Below are positions 16,378-22,719 of a stretch of 22,719 bases of DNA, piece by piece. Positions within the stretch are counted from its first letter, which is position 1. The number at the start of each line of letters is the position of its first letter. The notes below the pieces were generated by a model that saw only the letters and a list, made by a program, of their open reading frames with translations, searched no databases and was not told the origin of the DNA. The DNA is from B18-G4 sp003648575 (GTDB lineage: Bacteria > Bacteroidota > Bacteroidia > Bacteroidales > B18-G4): assembly GCA_029942245.1 (NCBI GenBank), contig JAOZTN010000046.1, positions 1 to 22,719 of the forward strand, written 5' to 3'. The position numbers and the translations under genes are program-made.

Positions 16378-17097
16378 TTATTTTTCCTGTTCTGAAATAT
16401 TGTCAGAAATTCTTTTGTACAGTTCCTTGATCGCTTCATGCCCTTTGAGCATATCGAGGTGTTTCCTGATGACCTCACGGTCATTTCTTTTGGCCGGGCC
16501 CGTTTGAGCCTTGTCGGGGCCAAGTGCCCTTGCTTTGGCTGCCGTTTCGATAATCAGGGGCGACAGGAGATCAAAATCCAGCTCCTGTTCCTCCATCAAA
16601 TGGCGGGCAATGTCATACATATGGTTGCTGAAATTCGAAGCAAATACTGCCGCAATATGAAGGGAAAGCCTCCTGTCAGAATCAGCTACGATCACCTTAT
16701 TGCTGATTTTCTTCGCTGCTTCCACTAATATGTTTTCATTATCGATGCGGTTGGCCTCAATCAGCAGGGGAACCTCTTTCATGTCAATCGGCCTGCCTTT
16801 CGTAAAAGTTTGCAAAGGATAGAAAACACCTGTGTTCTCTGAATACCTGCTAAGGATCTCCATGGGTACAGATCCGGAAGTATGAACAAGCATTTCATCC
16901 TTTAAAGGCATTTCCGAGAGAGCCTCCTCCATCGCAGCATCCGGCAGGGCCATGATATAAAGGTCCTTTCCGGGAACAATTGTCGCACCTCTTTCAGCGA
17001 GTTGGCAAATGGTGAAACCAGCTTCGAGCATGATCTCTGCCAGGTGAGTTCCAACATTCCCTGCTCCAACGATGACGATATCTTGTATTGTTTCCAT
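16378..17097 (-). CDS. Rossmann-fold DUF2520 protein
   Basis: A 239-aa protein with an N-terminal NAD(P)-binding Rossmann motif GAGNVGTHL (G11-L19) and a C-terminal helical DUF2520 domain, giving a layout like pyrroline-5-carboxylate or F420:NADP reductases. Visible stretches: VHTSGSVPMEIL, GVFYPLQTFTKG and HIAAVFASNFSNHMY, all typical of the family. ATG at 17097 is chosen because the preceding frame (to 17184) overlaps the divergent merR gene and adds an unrelated segment. The substrate is unknown. First gene of the eight-gene minus-strand cluster; conserved proximity to kdsC and maf is common in Bacteroidota. Confidence 0.9.
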   Translation of the reverse strand: METIQDIVIVGAGNVGTHLAEIMLEAGFTICQLAERGATIVPGKDLYIMALPDAAMEEALSEMPLKDEMLVHTSGSVPMEILSRYSENTGVFYPLQTFTKGRPIDMKEVPLLIEANRIDNENILVEAAKKISNKVIVADSDRRLSLHIAAVFASNFSNHMYDIARHLMEEQELDFDLLSPLIIETAAKARALGPDKAQTGPAKRNDREVIRKHLDMLKGHEAIKELYKRISDNISEQEK

Positions 17098-17177
17098 AAT
17101 CAAGCTTGCTGCGAATTTACTAATAAACATTAAACATTTTTGTGAAACAATTGTTATATGAGCACTACAACAAACGA
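17098..17177. promoter_or_regulatory. Divergent intergenic region with AACAATTGTT palindrome
   Basis: 80 bp between the DUF2520 and merR starts. A perfect 10-bp palindrome AACAATTGTT lies at 17146-17155, 22 bp before the merR ATG. Promoter boxes are weak in both directions. The palindrome is a candidate autoregulatory operator, but AT-rich palindromes this short arise easily. Confidence 0.3.
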
Positions 17178-18068
17178 ATGACAAGTCAGTATTCCATAAA
17201 AGACCTGGAAAGAATTTCAGGAATCAAAGCTCATACGATCAGGATATGGGAGAAGCGTTATAATATTCTCCACCCTGAACGCACGGATACCAATATCCGT
17301 TATTATTGCGATGATGACCTGAAGCGATTGTTAAACATTTCGGTGCTGGTAAATAATGGTCACAAGATTTCCAAAGTCTCTACACTTGATAATAAGAAGC
17401 TGAGCCAGAAGATCCTTGAACTTAACAATGTGCAATCGCCCGAGCGAAGTGGGCAGATTGAGAACCTTATCGTTACCATGATCGACCTTGATGAGATCAA
17501 ATTCGAGAATGTATTAAACAATTCCATCATTAAGATAGGCTTCGAAGATACACTGTTCAATGTCATCTACCCACTCTTGAACAAGATTGGCATTCTATGG
17601 CAGATTGGTAGTATCACCCCTGTTCATGAGCACTTTATATCAAACCTGATCAGGCAAAAGCTTTTTGCAGCTATCGACGGTTTACCGGTAGAAAGGTCCA
17701 AAAACAGCAAGACTTTCCTGCTGGTCCTCCCGCAATGGGAGCTTCACGATATTGGTTTGCTTGTACACAATTACCTGATACGAAAGAAAGGGCATAAAAC
17801 TATTTTTCTGGGGCAAGGCGTACCCCTGCTTGATGTGGAAGCCATTGATAAACTTGTGGATCCCGATATGCTGGTCACCTCTTTTTCCACCCCCGTGGAA
17901 ACCTCTATGATGGGGGATTATCTGAAGGAGCTCTCGACACATTTTAAGGGAAAAGCAATATATGTTGGCGGTATACAGCTAGATAAAATATGTGACAGTC
18001 TTCCTAAGACCATTCATAAGCTTCCTACCGTACTCGAATTCCGCGATAAAGTCCTGAGCAAGATCTAA
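17178..18068 (+). CDS. MerR-type regulator with cobalamin-binding domain (CarH/LitR-like)
   Basis: A 296-aa transcription factor. Residues 5-72 are a MerR winged helix-turn-helix (YSIKDLERISGIKAHTIRIW, then EKRYNILHPERT). Residues of about 95-170 form the four-helix cobalamin cap with W141 and E151-H152, i.e. W-x9-EH. Residues of about 180-296 are the Rossmann B12 domain with E188-L-H190-D-I-G193 and GG at 264-265. In Thermus CarH the equivalent W131, E141, H142 and H177 contact adenosylcobalamin and enable light sensing; the identical W-x9-EH spacing supports cobalamin binding here. Start: ATG 17178, as it begins just before the HTH; GTG 17142 is possible. The next gene downstream is an ECF sigma factor, its probable target. 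No B12 or carotenoid genes are in the window. Confidence 0.9.
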   Translation: MTSQYSIKDLERISGIKAHTIRIWEKRYNILHPERTDTNIRYYCDDDLKRLLNISVLVNNGHKISKVSTLDNKKLSQKILELNNVQSPERSGQIENLIVTMIDLDEIKFENVLNNSIIKIGFEDTLFNVIYPLLNKIGILWQIGSITPVHEHFISNLIRQKLFAAIDGLPVERSKNSKTFLLVLPQWELHDIGLLVHNYLIRKKGHKTIFLGQGVPLLDVEAIDKLVDPDMLVTSFSTPVETSMMGDYLKELSTHFKGKAIYVGGIQLDKICDSLPKTIHKLPTVLEFRDKVLSKI

Positions 18069-18212
18069 ACTCATACCTTTTCTCATCTCTTCACACCCTA
18101 TTTTATCAAATTATCTTCTATTTAGGTACATTTTTACCTTTATTCCTTTACTCTGATTTTCAGTTATTTACTATTTTTATTTAGATTTATTCTAAAATAC
18201 TTATCCAAAAAC

Positions 18213-18244
18213 TTGACTTTTGTCATTGGATATGTTTAACTTTG
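18213..18244 (+). promoter_or_regulatory. Promoter of the ECF sigma gene with overlapping inverted repeat
   Basis: TTG at 18213-18215, a 21-nt spacer and TAACTTTG at 18237-18244 match the Bacteroidota -33/-7 consensus, ending 32 nt before the ATG. The -33 element is overlapped by TGAC-TTTT-GTCA (18214-18225), a perfect 4-bp inverted repeat. Upstream, TTTAGA-TTTAT-TCTAAA (18180-18196) is a second short inverted repeat. The 208-bp gap 18069-18276 is otherwise AT-rich with no coding signal. Confidence 0.6.
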
Positions 18245-18276
18245 CAATCAAGTAATTAAACAAACACCAGGAAAAC

Positions 18277-18783
18277 ATGACCACGATAGACTTCAACTAT
18301 AAACTCACCGGGATGCAGAAACATCTCCAATATTTTGCCAAGAAGTTGACCAATAATGAGGATGATGCCCAGGACCTGCTCCAGGAGACCTTTTTAAAGG
18401 CACTCACCTTCAAGGATAAGTTTGTTGATTCAACAAATCTGAAAGCCTGGTTATTTACTATTATGAAGAATATCTTCATCAATAATTACCGTCGCAATGT
18501 GCGCGCACGTACCATTATCGATACTACAGATAATCTTTATCATATTAATAATTCCAGTGCTCATGTTTCAATTTCACCCGAATCTGAAATAGCTGAAAAA
18601 GAGATACTACGTGAGATCGACACCCTTTCTGATGACCACAGGGTGCCATTCGAAATGCATACACAGGGCTTCAAATATAAAGAGATCGCAGAAGAACTTG
18701 AGATTTCCATAGGCACGGTAAAGAGCAGGATATTCTTTACACGCAAAAAGCTGATGGCAGGCTTAAAGGATTTCGACAATTAG
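18277..18783 (+). CDS. ECF-type RNA polymerase sigma factor
   Basis: A 168-aa alternative sigma factor. Region 2 (about 10-80) has NNEDDAQDLLQETFLKAL and AWLFTIMKNIFINNYRR, which bind core RNA polymerase and the -10 element. A Ser/Asn-rich linker (about 90-105) follows, and region 4 (about 115-165) has the HTH GFKYKEIAEELEISIGTVKS. No anti-sigma gene follows. In several Bacteroidota a CarH/LitR-like MerR gene precedes such a sigma gene that drives light-responsive genes; here the same pair is seen without carotenoid genes. It has its own promoter at 18213-18244 and a strong terminator at 18806, so it is a single-gene transcript. Confidence 0.93.
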   Translation: MTTIDFNYKLTGMQKHLQYFAKKLTNNEDDAQDLLQETFLKALTFKDKFVDSTNLKAWLFTIMKNIFINNYRRNVRARTIIDTTDNLYHINNSSAHVSISPESEIAEKEILREIDTLSDDHRVPFEMHTQGFKYKEIAEELEISIGTVKSRIFFTRKKLMAGLKDFDN

Positions 18784-18805
18784 TAAACAATTCAACAGGA
18801 TAAAC

Positions 18806-18834
18806 AGCCGGGACTGAAAAGTTTCGGCTTTTTT
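18806..18834 (+). terminator. Strong intrinsic terminator after the sigma factor gene
   Basis: AGCCGGGACT and AGTTTCGGCT form a 10-bp stem (two G-T pairs) closed by a GAAA tetraloop and followed by five Ts, 22 bp after the stop codon at 18783. In the opposite direction there is no T-run, so it serves the sigma gene only. Confidence 0.85.
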
Positions 18835-18841
18835 ATTGCCC

Positions 18842-18869
18842 GGCACCATGTATCTGGCACCTGGCACTC
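18842..18869. repeat. Short heptamer array at the porT stop
   Basis: Units GGCACCA, TGTATCT, GGCACCT, GGCACTC with 7-bp period, ending 3 bp before the porT stop codon (18873). Only two units are near-identical, so this is the weakest array; its phase and stop-codon position match the others. Confidence 0.5.
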
Positions 18870-18872
18870 TAA

Positions 18873-19646
18873 CTATTCGAATGTAAATGAGATCTGCCAG
18901 ACTTTGGACTTGAGGCTTGCAATGCCGCCTGTATAGATATTATCTTCATCCTGGAGCAGGTTAAACAGGCCATACGACATCTTAACTTCTATCCCGAGCT
19001 TAAACCAGGCATTGTAGAATTCAAAGCCTGCCCCTATTTCGGCAGCAATATCGTGTTTTCTTAATTTTACCAGGGTCTCGTTATCCTCTTCCTTCTTCTG
19101 GGTACGTGTGGCAGCCAGGTCGAGCACATATTTCGCGCCACCCAGGACATAGGCTCCAAAATTATGCACCCGCTTGGATCGGTAACGCACGTGCAGGGGA
19201 ATATCGATATGTGCAGAGGTAACACTCTTATTGATCTGTACAAAAGAGAGTTGTCCGTCATCAAATGCCGCCATATAATAATCAAGGGAGCGCTCACCAA
19301 AAGCAAGTGATGGAATAAGCCGCAGGTCGAAATACTTACCCAGCTTCAGGTTTCCAACGATACCAACGGTAAACCCAATTGTTGGCTTAGATTCCACATT
19401 CAGCAGGTGAAGTGAATCGGCAAAGATATCAGGTGACTGCAATGAATCATAGGTAACCCGTTGAAAGCCTTCATTCATTTGCACAGTGAAGTGCATCTGG
19501 TTCAATGCAAGGATAAACCCAAAATGATACTTCGAATGATTATAGTTTGGCAGGTTCATCACGCCTCTTTTCTGAGCCTGTGCCGGAGCGGCAGTCAGAA
19601 GGATCAAGGCAATGGTAAAAATGCTTATGTATCGTATCAACTTCAA
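18873..19646 (-). CDS. porT: T9SS outer-membrane beta-barrel protein PorT
   Basis: 257 aa with signal peptide (KLIRYISIFTIALILLTAAP, AQAQ). The mature N-terminus NLPNYNHSKYHFGFILALNQ and MHF is the hallmark of PorT/SprT; alternating beta strands follow (DLRLIPSLAFGERSLDYY, AHIDIPLHVRYRSKR, FNFGAYVLGG-like) and an aromatic end SFTFE. PorT is required for type IX secretion and is thought to be an outer-membrane barrel. The only plausible start is TTG at 19646 (or the second TTG at 19640): the in-frame codons upstream reach a TAA six codons back with no ATG. It lies 89 bp after the heptose kinase gene on the same strand and is convergent with the sigma gene. Confidence 0.87.
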   Translation of the reverse strand: MKLIRYISIFTIALILLTAAPAQAQKRGVMNLPNYNHSKYHFGFILALNQMHFTVQMNEGFQRVTYDSLQSPDIFADSLHLLNVESKPTIGFTVGIVGNLKLGKYFDLRLIPSLAFGERSLDYYMAAFDDGQLSFVQINKSVTSAHIDIPLHVRYRSKRVHNFGAYVLGGAKYVLDLAATRTQKKEEDNETLVKLRKHDIAAEIGAGFEFYNAWFKLGIEVKMSYGLFNLLQDEDNIYTGGIASLKSKVWQISFTFE

Positions 19647-19735
19647 AGAGTCCCAGTATTAATAATGTAATTAACGGGTGTTTTATAGGTTTATTTCAGC
19701 GAATAATAATTTTTGCAAACTTATTGATTTATCCT

Positions 19736-20737
19736 TTACCCCCCAAGTTTCCCTAACTCCTCCATGAAGCGGGAGCGATCGATGGGCACAACACCCACCT
19801 TTTCACATACGATCCCACCTGCCAGATTGGAGACTTCAGCAATGATTTTCAGCGGAGCATCTGCCGCCAGGCAGAGAGAAGCTACACTCACCACCGTATC
19901 ACCGGCACCGGAAACATCAGCAATATTTCTCATATGAGCGGGGAGCAGGTGGCTTTCGAGTACCTGATCCTTCCTGGCCGAAATATAAATACCGTGTTCC
20001 GAGAGGGTGATCAGGGCAATGTCGACATTGATCTCATCACGCAGAAGGTTCACAGTATCATTCAGAATATCTTTATCGGGCTCCCTGAAATCAATTTTCA
20101 GGCCTTCTTTCAGCTCCTTGAGGTTAGGTTTAAAAAGCCTAACGTTTCTGTAGAGGTCAAAATTTTTCTTCTTGGGATCTACTACTACAGGAATATCATT
20201 TTCACGGGCCATCACGATCAATCCTTCAATCACTACAGGAGTGAGTATGCCTTTATTGTAATCCTGGATGATCATCACATCTATCTTACGGGCCTTGATC
20301 TGATGGAGGCATAAGTCCAGAAATGCTTTTTCATCCAACGGGTTCAGGTCGTGTGTAACCTCCTCATCTACCCTCAATAGCTGGCTGTTGTTACCGATGA
20401 TCCTGAACTTGGTAGTGGTGATCCTGTCGTCACTCCGGTATATCCCGGCACTCGAAAGGCCTTCCTTTTCCATAATATTCAGAAAAACATCCGCTTTCAT
20501 TTCAGTGCCAACCACAGAGCAAAGGACTGCCTCCGCTCCCAGCGCACTAATATTCACTGCTACATTGGCAGCACCACCGAGTCTTTCCTCACGGTGGTTC
20601 ACGTCCACAACCGGAACAGGTGCTTCCGGCGATATACGGTCGACCACACCCCAGAGGTAGGAATCCACCATCACATCACCAACGACCATAACTCGTTTGT
20701 CGCCAAAAGATTCAACTAGCTGAGAATAACTGCCCAT
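19736..20737 (-). CDS. rfaE1: PfkB-family D-glycero-D-manno-heptose-7-phosphate kinase (RfaE1/HldE-N type)
   Basis: Phosphorylates heptose 7-phosphate at C1 on the way to ADP-heptose, cytoplasmic. 333 aa correspond to the kinase half of E. coli HldE; the C-terminal nucleotidyltransferase domain is absent. Motifs: VGDVMVDSYLWGVVDRISPE, APVPVVDV, RLGGAANVAVNISALGA, a PKKKNFDLY segment and the PfkB signature DVSGAGDTV with catalytic D280. Stand-alone RfaE1 proteins are known in other bacteria and need a separate RfaE2. Other PfkB sugar kinases are less likely because of the ISPEAPVPVV motif. It starts 9 bp after the aminotransferase stop (operon). Confidence 0.9.
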   Translation of the reverse strand: MGSYSQLVESFGDKRVMVVGDVMVDSYLWGVVDRISPEAPVPVVDVNHREERLGGAANVAVNISALGAEAVLCSVVGTEMKADVFLNIMEKEGLSSAGIYRSDDRITTTKFRIIGNNSQLLRVDEEVTHDLNPLDEKAFLDLCLHQIKARKIDVMIIQDYNKGILTPVVIEGLIVMARENDIPVVVDPKKKNFDLYRNVRLFKPNLKELKEGLKIDFREPDKDILNDTVNLLRDEINVDIALITLSEHGIYISARKDQVLESHLLPAHMRNIADVSGAGDTVVSVASLCLAADAPLKIIAEVSNLAGGIVCEKVGVVPIDRSRFMEELGKLGG

Positions 20738-20746
20738 GCCGGATGC

Positions 20747-21949
20747 TTATTTAAGTTCTGCCAGGGCATCAGAGATCCTGGTAATAGCCGTGATTAGGAG
20801 TTTCTTGGATGTGGCATAGGATATCCTGATACAATCCGGGTTACCGAAGGCGTCGCCGGGCACCAGGGCCACATGTGCATGGTTGAGCAGGTACATGCAG
20901 AGGTCGCTGCTGTTCTTCATCTCCGCATCACCGAACTTCTTACCATAATACGCTGTCACATTCGGGAAGAAATAGAAGGCCCCTTCCGGCATGTTATTCC
21001 TGAACCCCGGAACCTCCTCCAGCAGTCCGTAAACAAGCTGGCGGCGTTCTTCGAATGTCGCCACCATTTTCCTGACATCCTTATTGGTAGCAGGATCACA
21101 ATTCATAGCTGCAATGGAAGCATACTGTGAAATAGAGCAGGTAGCTGATGTTACCTGTCCCTGGAGTTTATCACATGCCCTGGCAATTTCAAGAGGGGCC
21201 GCGAGGTATCCCACACGCCATCCGGTCATGGCAAAACCTTTAGAAACACCGTTGATGGTGATCACACGATCCTTTATAAAATCGAATTGTGCGATACTTT
21301 CATGAGTGCCCTCAAAGCGTATGAGCTCATATATCTCATCGGAGATAATATAAATGTTCTCGTGTGCTGCAATGACCCTGGCGATAGCTTCGAGCTCATC
21401 TTTAGAATAAACAGAACCTGTGGGGTTACACGGGCTACTGTATATCAATACTTTTGTCCTGGGTGTGATGGCTGCTTCAATCTGTTCCGCTGTGACCTTA
21501 AAATCATTTTCCAGGCTGGCATCAACGACCACAGCTGTACCCTCTGCCAGCTTGATAATCTCTTTATATGATACCCAGTAAGGAGCAGGGACGATTACCT
21601 CATCCCCTTTATTCACCAGGCACATCATCACGTTGGCGATAGAATGCTTAGCGCCGCCCGATACGATGATCTGATCAGGGGAATAATCCAGACCATTATC
21701 TCTTTTGAATTTCTCGGCAATGGCCTGCCTTAGTTCTGGATATCCCGGTACCGGTGGATAGTGTGTTTTGTTCTGATCGATGGCTGCATGGGCTGCATCT
21801 TTAATGAACTCAGGCGTATTGAAATCGGGTTCCCCTATGCTGAGGTTGATCACATCATAACCTTTTGCCCTCAGCTCACGGCTCTTCCTGGTCATAGCCA
21901 GGGTTTCTGATTCTGAGAGCATCTTAATACGTTCCGATAAGGCTTCCAT
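20747..21949 (-). CDS. PLP-dependent aspartate-type aminotransferase
   Basis: Fold-type I aminotransferase, 400 aa, resembling AspB/AspC of Bacillus and Thermus: transfers the amino group of aspartate (or similar) to 2-oxoglutarate; cytoplasmic. It has INLSIGEPDFNTP, HYPPVPGYPELR, the N of CNPTGSVYS, ISDEIYELI, the Schiff-base lysine K237 in NGVSKGFAMTGWRVGYL, and the substrate-binding Arg in CIRISYATS. ATG at 21949 (MEALSERIKML) is chosen, since a -7 box at 21976 leaves no room for the upstream extension to 21994. Substrate range (Asp versus aromatic or prephenate) cannot be told. First gene of the aminotransferase - heptose kinase pair. Confidence 0.93.
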   Translation of the reverse strand: MEALSERIKMLSESETLAMTRKSRELRAKGYDVINLSIGEPDFNTPEFIKDAAHAAIDQNKTHYPPVPGYPELRQAIAEKFKRDNGLDYSPDQIIVSGGAKHSIANVMMCLVNKGDEVIVPAPYWVSYKEIIKLAEGTAVVVDASLENDFKVTAEQIEAAITPRTKVLIYSSPCNPTGSVYSKDELEAIARVIAAHENIYIISDEIYELIRFEGTHESIAQFDFIKDRVITINGVSKGFAMTGWRVGYLAAPLEIARACDKLQGQVTSATCSISQYASIAAMNCDPATNKDVRKMVATFEERRQLVYGLLEEVPGFRNNMPEGAFYFFPNVTAYYGKKFGDAEMKNSSDLCMYLLNHAHVALVPGDAFGNPDCIRISYATSKKLLITAITRISDALAELK

Positions 21950-21975
21950 ACTTCTTACATTTTTAAAAAGAGAAG

Positions 21976-21983
21976 CAAAGGTA
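21976..21983 (-). promoter_or_regulatory. -7 box (TACCTTTG) for the aminotransferase operon
   Basis: Minus-strand TACCTTTG matches TAnnTTTG and lies 26 nt before the ATG at 21949. No good -33 TTTG is seen; the upstream 15-85 bp are instead filled by the heptamer array at 21999-22061. Confidence 0.5.
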
Positions 21984-21998
21984 GTAATTTTCACGCCG

Positions 21999-22061
21999 GA
22001 TACCAGATATTGGGTTGCGGAGACTTGAAACTAGAGACTTGAAACTGGGAACCGGGAACTC
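21999..22061. repeat. Nine-unit heptamer tandem array between a stop codon and a promoter
   Basis: Units GATACCA, GATATTG, GGTTGCG, GAGACTT, GAAACTA, GAGACTT, GAAACTG, GGAACCG, GGAACTC, each exactly 7 bp. It begins 2 bp from the stop codon of the next upstream gene (22064) and ends 15 bp before the aminotransferase -7 box. The whole gap is thus repeat plus promoter. Confidence 0.85.
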
Positions 22062-22063
22062 TT

Positions 22064-22585
22064 TTAAAACATTTCCCTGATCTCTTCTTTGAGAAATTTT
22101 AATGCGACCTCACTGGCATGAGATTTTTTTTCCAGGTTTTGACCAATCACCTGCTGGCCATATTCTACGGCACTGCTTTTCTCTCCCATGCCGGCAGCTG
22201 CTGTATTGATATCACTCAGGACTTCTTCCTTTGCACCTTTCACAAGATCCCACGCTTTGTCTGAAATATAGATCTGCTGGGCCAGGTTATGTTCATACTC
22301 TTCCCGTACGGTGCGGAGCAGTTCTGCATGCAACAACTCTTTGCTCATACCGGCTTTGTTCACCCGTAGCACCATATTGGCCGGGCTGATGCGTTCCATA
22401 AATAAGACTATTCTTTCATATGCCTGGAAGCGCATGGGAATAACCGCTTTTCGGGTGCCGTCCTTCTTCTCTTCCCTGAGTTGTTTCACTTCATGGTCGA
22501 GGAAAGAACGGATCAGAAAGTAAGCAACAGCAAAAACTATTAGCGACGGAAGGACGTATTTTAATATTTCGAGAAATTCATTCAT
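22064..22585 (-). CDS. Conserved one-TM protein of unknown function
   Basis: A 173-aa protein from ATG 22585; the frame runs up to 22672 but those codons cross the promoter box at 22622. One N-terminal TM helix (about 8-28, YVLPSLIVFAVAYFLIRSF) is followed by a charged helix (HEVKQLREEKKDG) and a cytoplasmic, helix-rich domain with QAYERIVLFMERISPANMVL and EEYEHNLAQQIYIS. It resembles small single-pass proteins found across Bacteroidota whose function I do not know. The mature domain has no enzyme motif. The promoter upstream and the array downstream suggest a single-gene transcript. Confidence 0.8.
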   Translation of the reverse strand: MNEFLEILKYVLPSLIVFAVAYFLIRSFLDHEVKQLREEKKDGTRKAVIPMRFQAYERIVLFMERISPANMVLRVNKAGMSKELLHAELLRTVREEYEHNLAQQIYISDKAWDLVKGAKEEVLSDINTAAAGMGEKSSAVEYGQQVIGQNLEKKSHASEVALKFLKEEIREMF

Positions 22586-22621
22586 TACAAAGGCTTTATT
22601 TTGTTCAGAAACGCTAAAGTG

Positions 22622-22629
22622 CAAAGTTA
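22622..22629 (-). promoter_or_regulatory. -7 box (TAACTTTG) for the one-TM protein gene
   Basis: Minus-strand TAACTTTG, perfect to TAnnTTTG, 36 nt before the ATG at 22585; only a partial -33 (TTC) is seen 15 nt upstream. It supports the start at 22585. Confidence 0.55.
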
Positions 22630-22662
22630 ATTGCTTTTCCGAAAGAACCCCAGGTCTGCTTT

Positions 22663-22697
22663 CGAGTATCAAGTCTCGAGTATCAAATCTAGTTACT
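22663..22697. repeat. Five-unit heptamer array upstream of a promoter
   Basis: Units CGAGTAT, CAAGTCT, CGAGTAT, CAAATCT, AGTTACT with 7-bp period. On the minus strand they read TGATACT, CGAGACT, TGATACT, the same unit as the array at 21999-22061 reads on the plus strand. It starts about 33 bp upstream of the -7 box at 22622-22629. No gene is seen in the remaining 22 bp of the window. Confidence 0.75.
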
Positions 22698-22719
22698 CTA
22701 CCGCATCACCATTCGCATC

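Noticed and set aside
18125..18140. AGGTA-TACCT hairpin as merR terminator
   Set aside because: The stem is only 5 bp and AT-rich, and no uninterrupted T-run follows; it is indistinguishable from background in this AT-rich gap.
18806..18834. Bidirectional terminator for sigma gene and porT
   Set aside because: On the minus strand the hairpin is followed by GTTTATCC, not a T-run, so only the plus-strand role is supported.

Overview
The window is chromosomal DNA of a Bacteroidota bacterium, probably near Bacteroidales/Marinilabiliales; the rank is inferred. The evidence is a type IX secretion system (T9SS) protein, PorT, a secreted protein with a T9SS C-terminal sorting domain, TAnnTTTG promoter boxes instead of E. 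coli-like -10 boxes, few Shine-Dalgarno sequences, and gene orders typical of that phylum. I see no tRNA, rRNA, CRISPR array, insertion sequence or phage gene.

Layout. (1) 1-6570, minus strand: a heavy-metal efflux operon. Transcription order is a His-rich secreted protein, a His-rich lipoprotein, a CusB-like adaptor with a His-containing tail, a CusA/CzcA RND pump and a TolC-like outer-membrane channel that runs off the window. (2) 6690-9864, plus strand: a fused acetyl-CoA carboxylase carboxyltransferase (alpha then beta) followed 13 bp later by a secreted seven-bladed propeller protein exported by T9SS. (3) 17097-9882, minus strand: a tightly packed cluster DUF2520 - kdsC - UbiA-type prenyltransferase - maf - surE - small membrane protein - lpxB - (repeat array) - comEC. 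It holds LPS-core/lipid A enzymes and nucleotide housekeeping. (4) 17178-18783, plus strand: a MerR regulator with a CarH/LitR-type cobalamin-binding domain, then an ECF sigma factor with its own promoter and a strong terminator. (5) 22585-18873, minus strand: a one-TM protein of unknown function, an aspartate-type aminotransferase, a heptose-7-phosphate kinase and porT.

How the parts relate. Several genes serve the outer surface: KdsC (Kdo), LpxB (lipid A) and the heptose kinase (LPS core or related glycans) build the glycolipid of the outer membrane. PorT belongs to the T9SS that exports CTD proteins such as the propeller protein at 8572-9864, and in characterised species such cargo can be anchored to LPS. 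The metal operon is independent and looks designed to buffer metal in the periplasm with His-rich proteins before extrusion.

The most interesting unexplained signal is a family of degenerate 7-bp tandem repeats, roughly YRANACT on one strand. There are five arrays in 22.7 kb. Four are intergenic: three end at or within 3 bp of a stop codon, and two lie just upstream of a promoter box (one does both). The fifth is inside a coding sequence, where it encodes the linker between the propeller and the T9SS sorting domain. Unit sequence drifts between arrays while the 7-bp period is kept, which suggests an active expansion/turnover process or a spacing-dependent function. I know of no name for this family in Bacteroidota.
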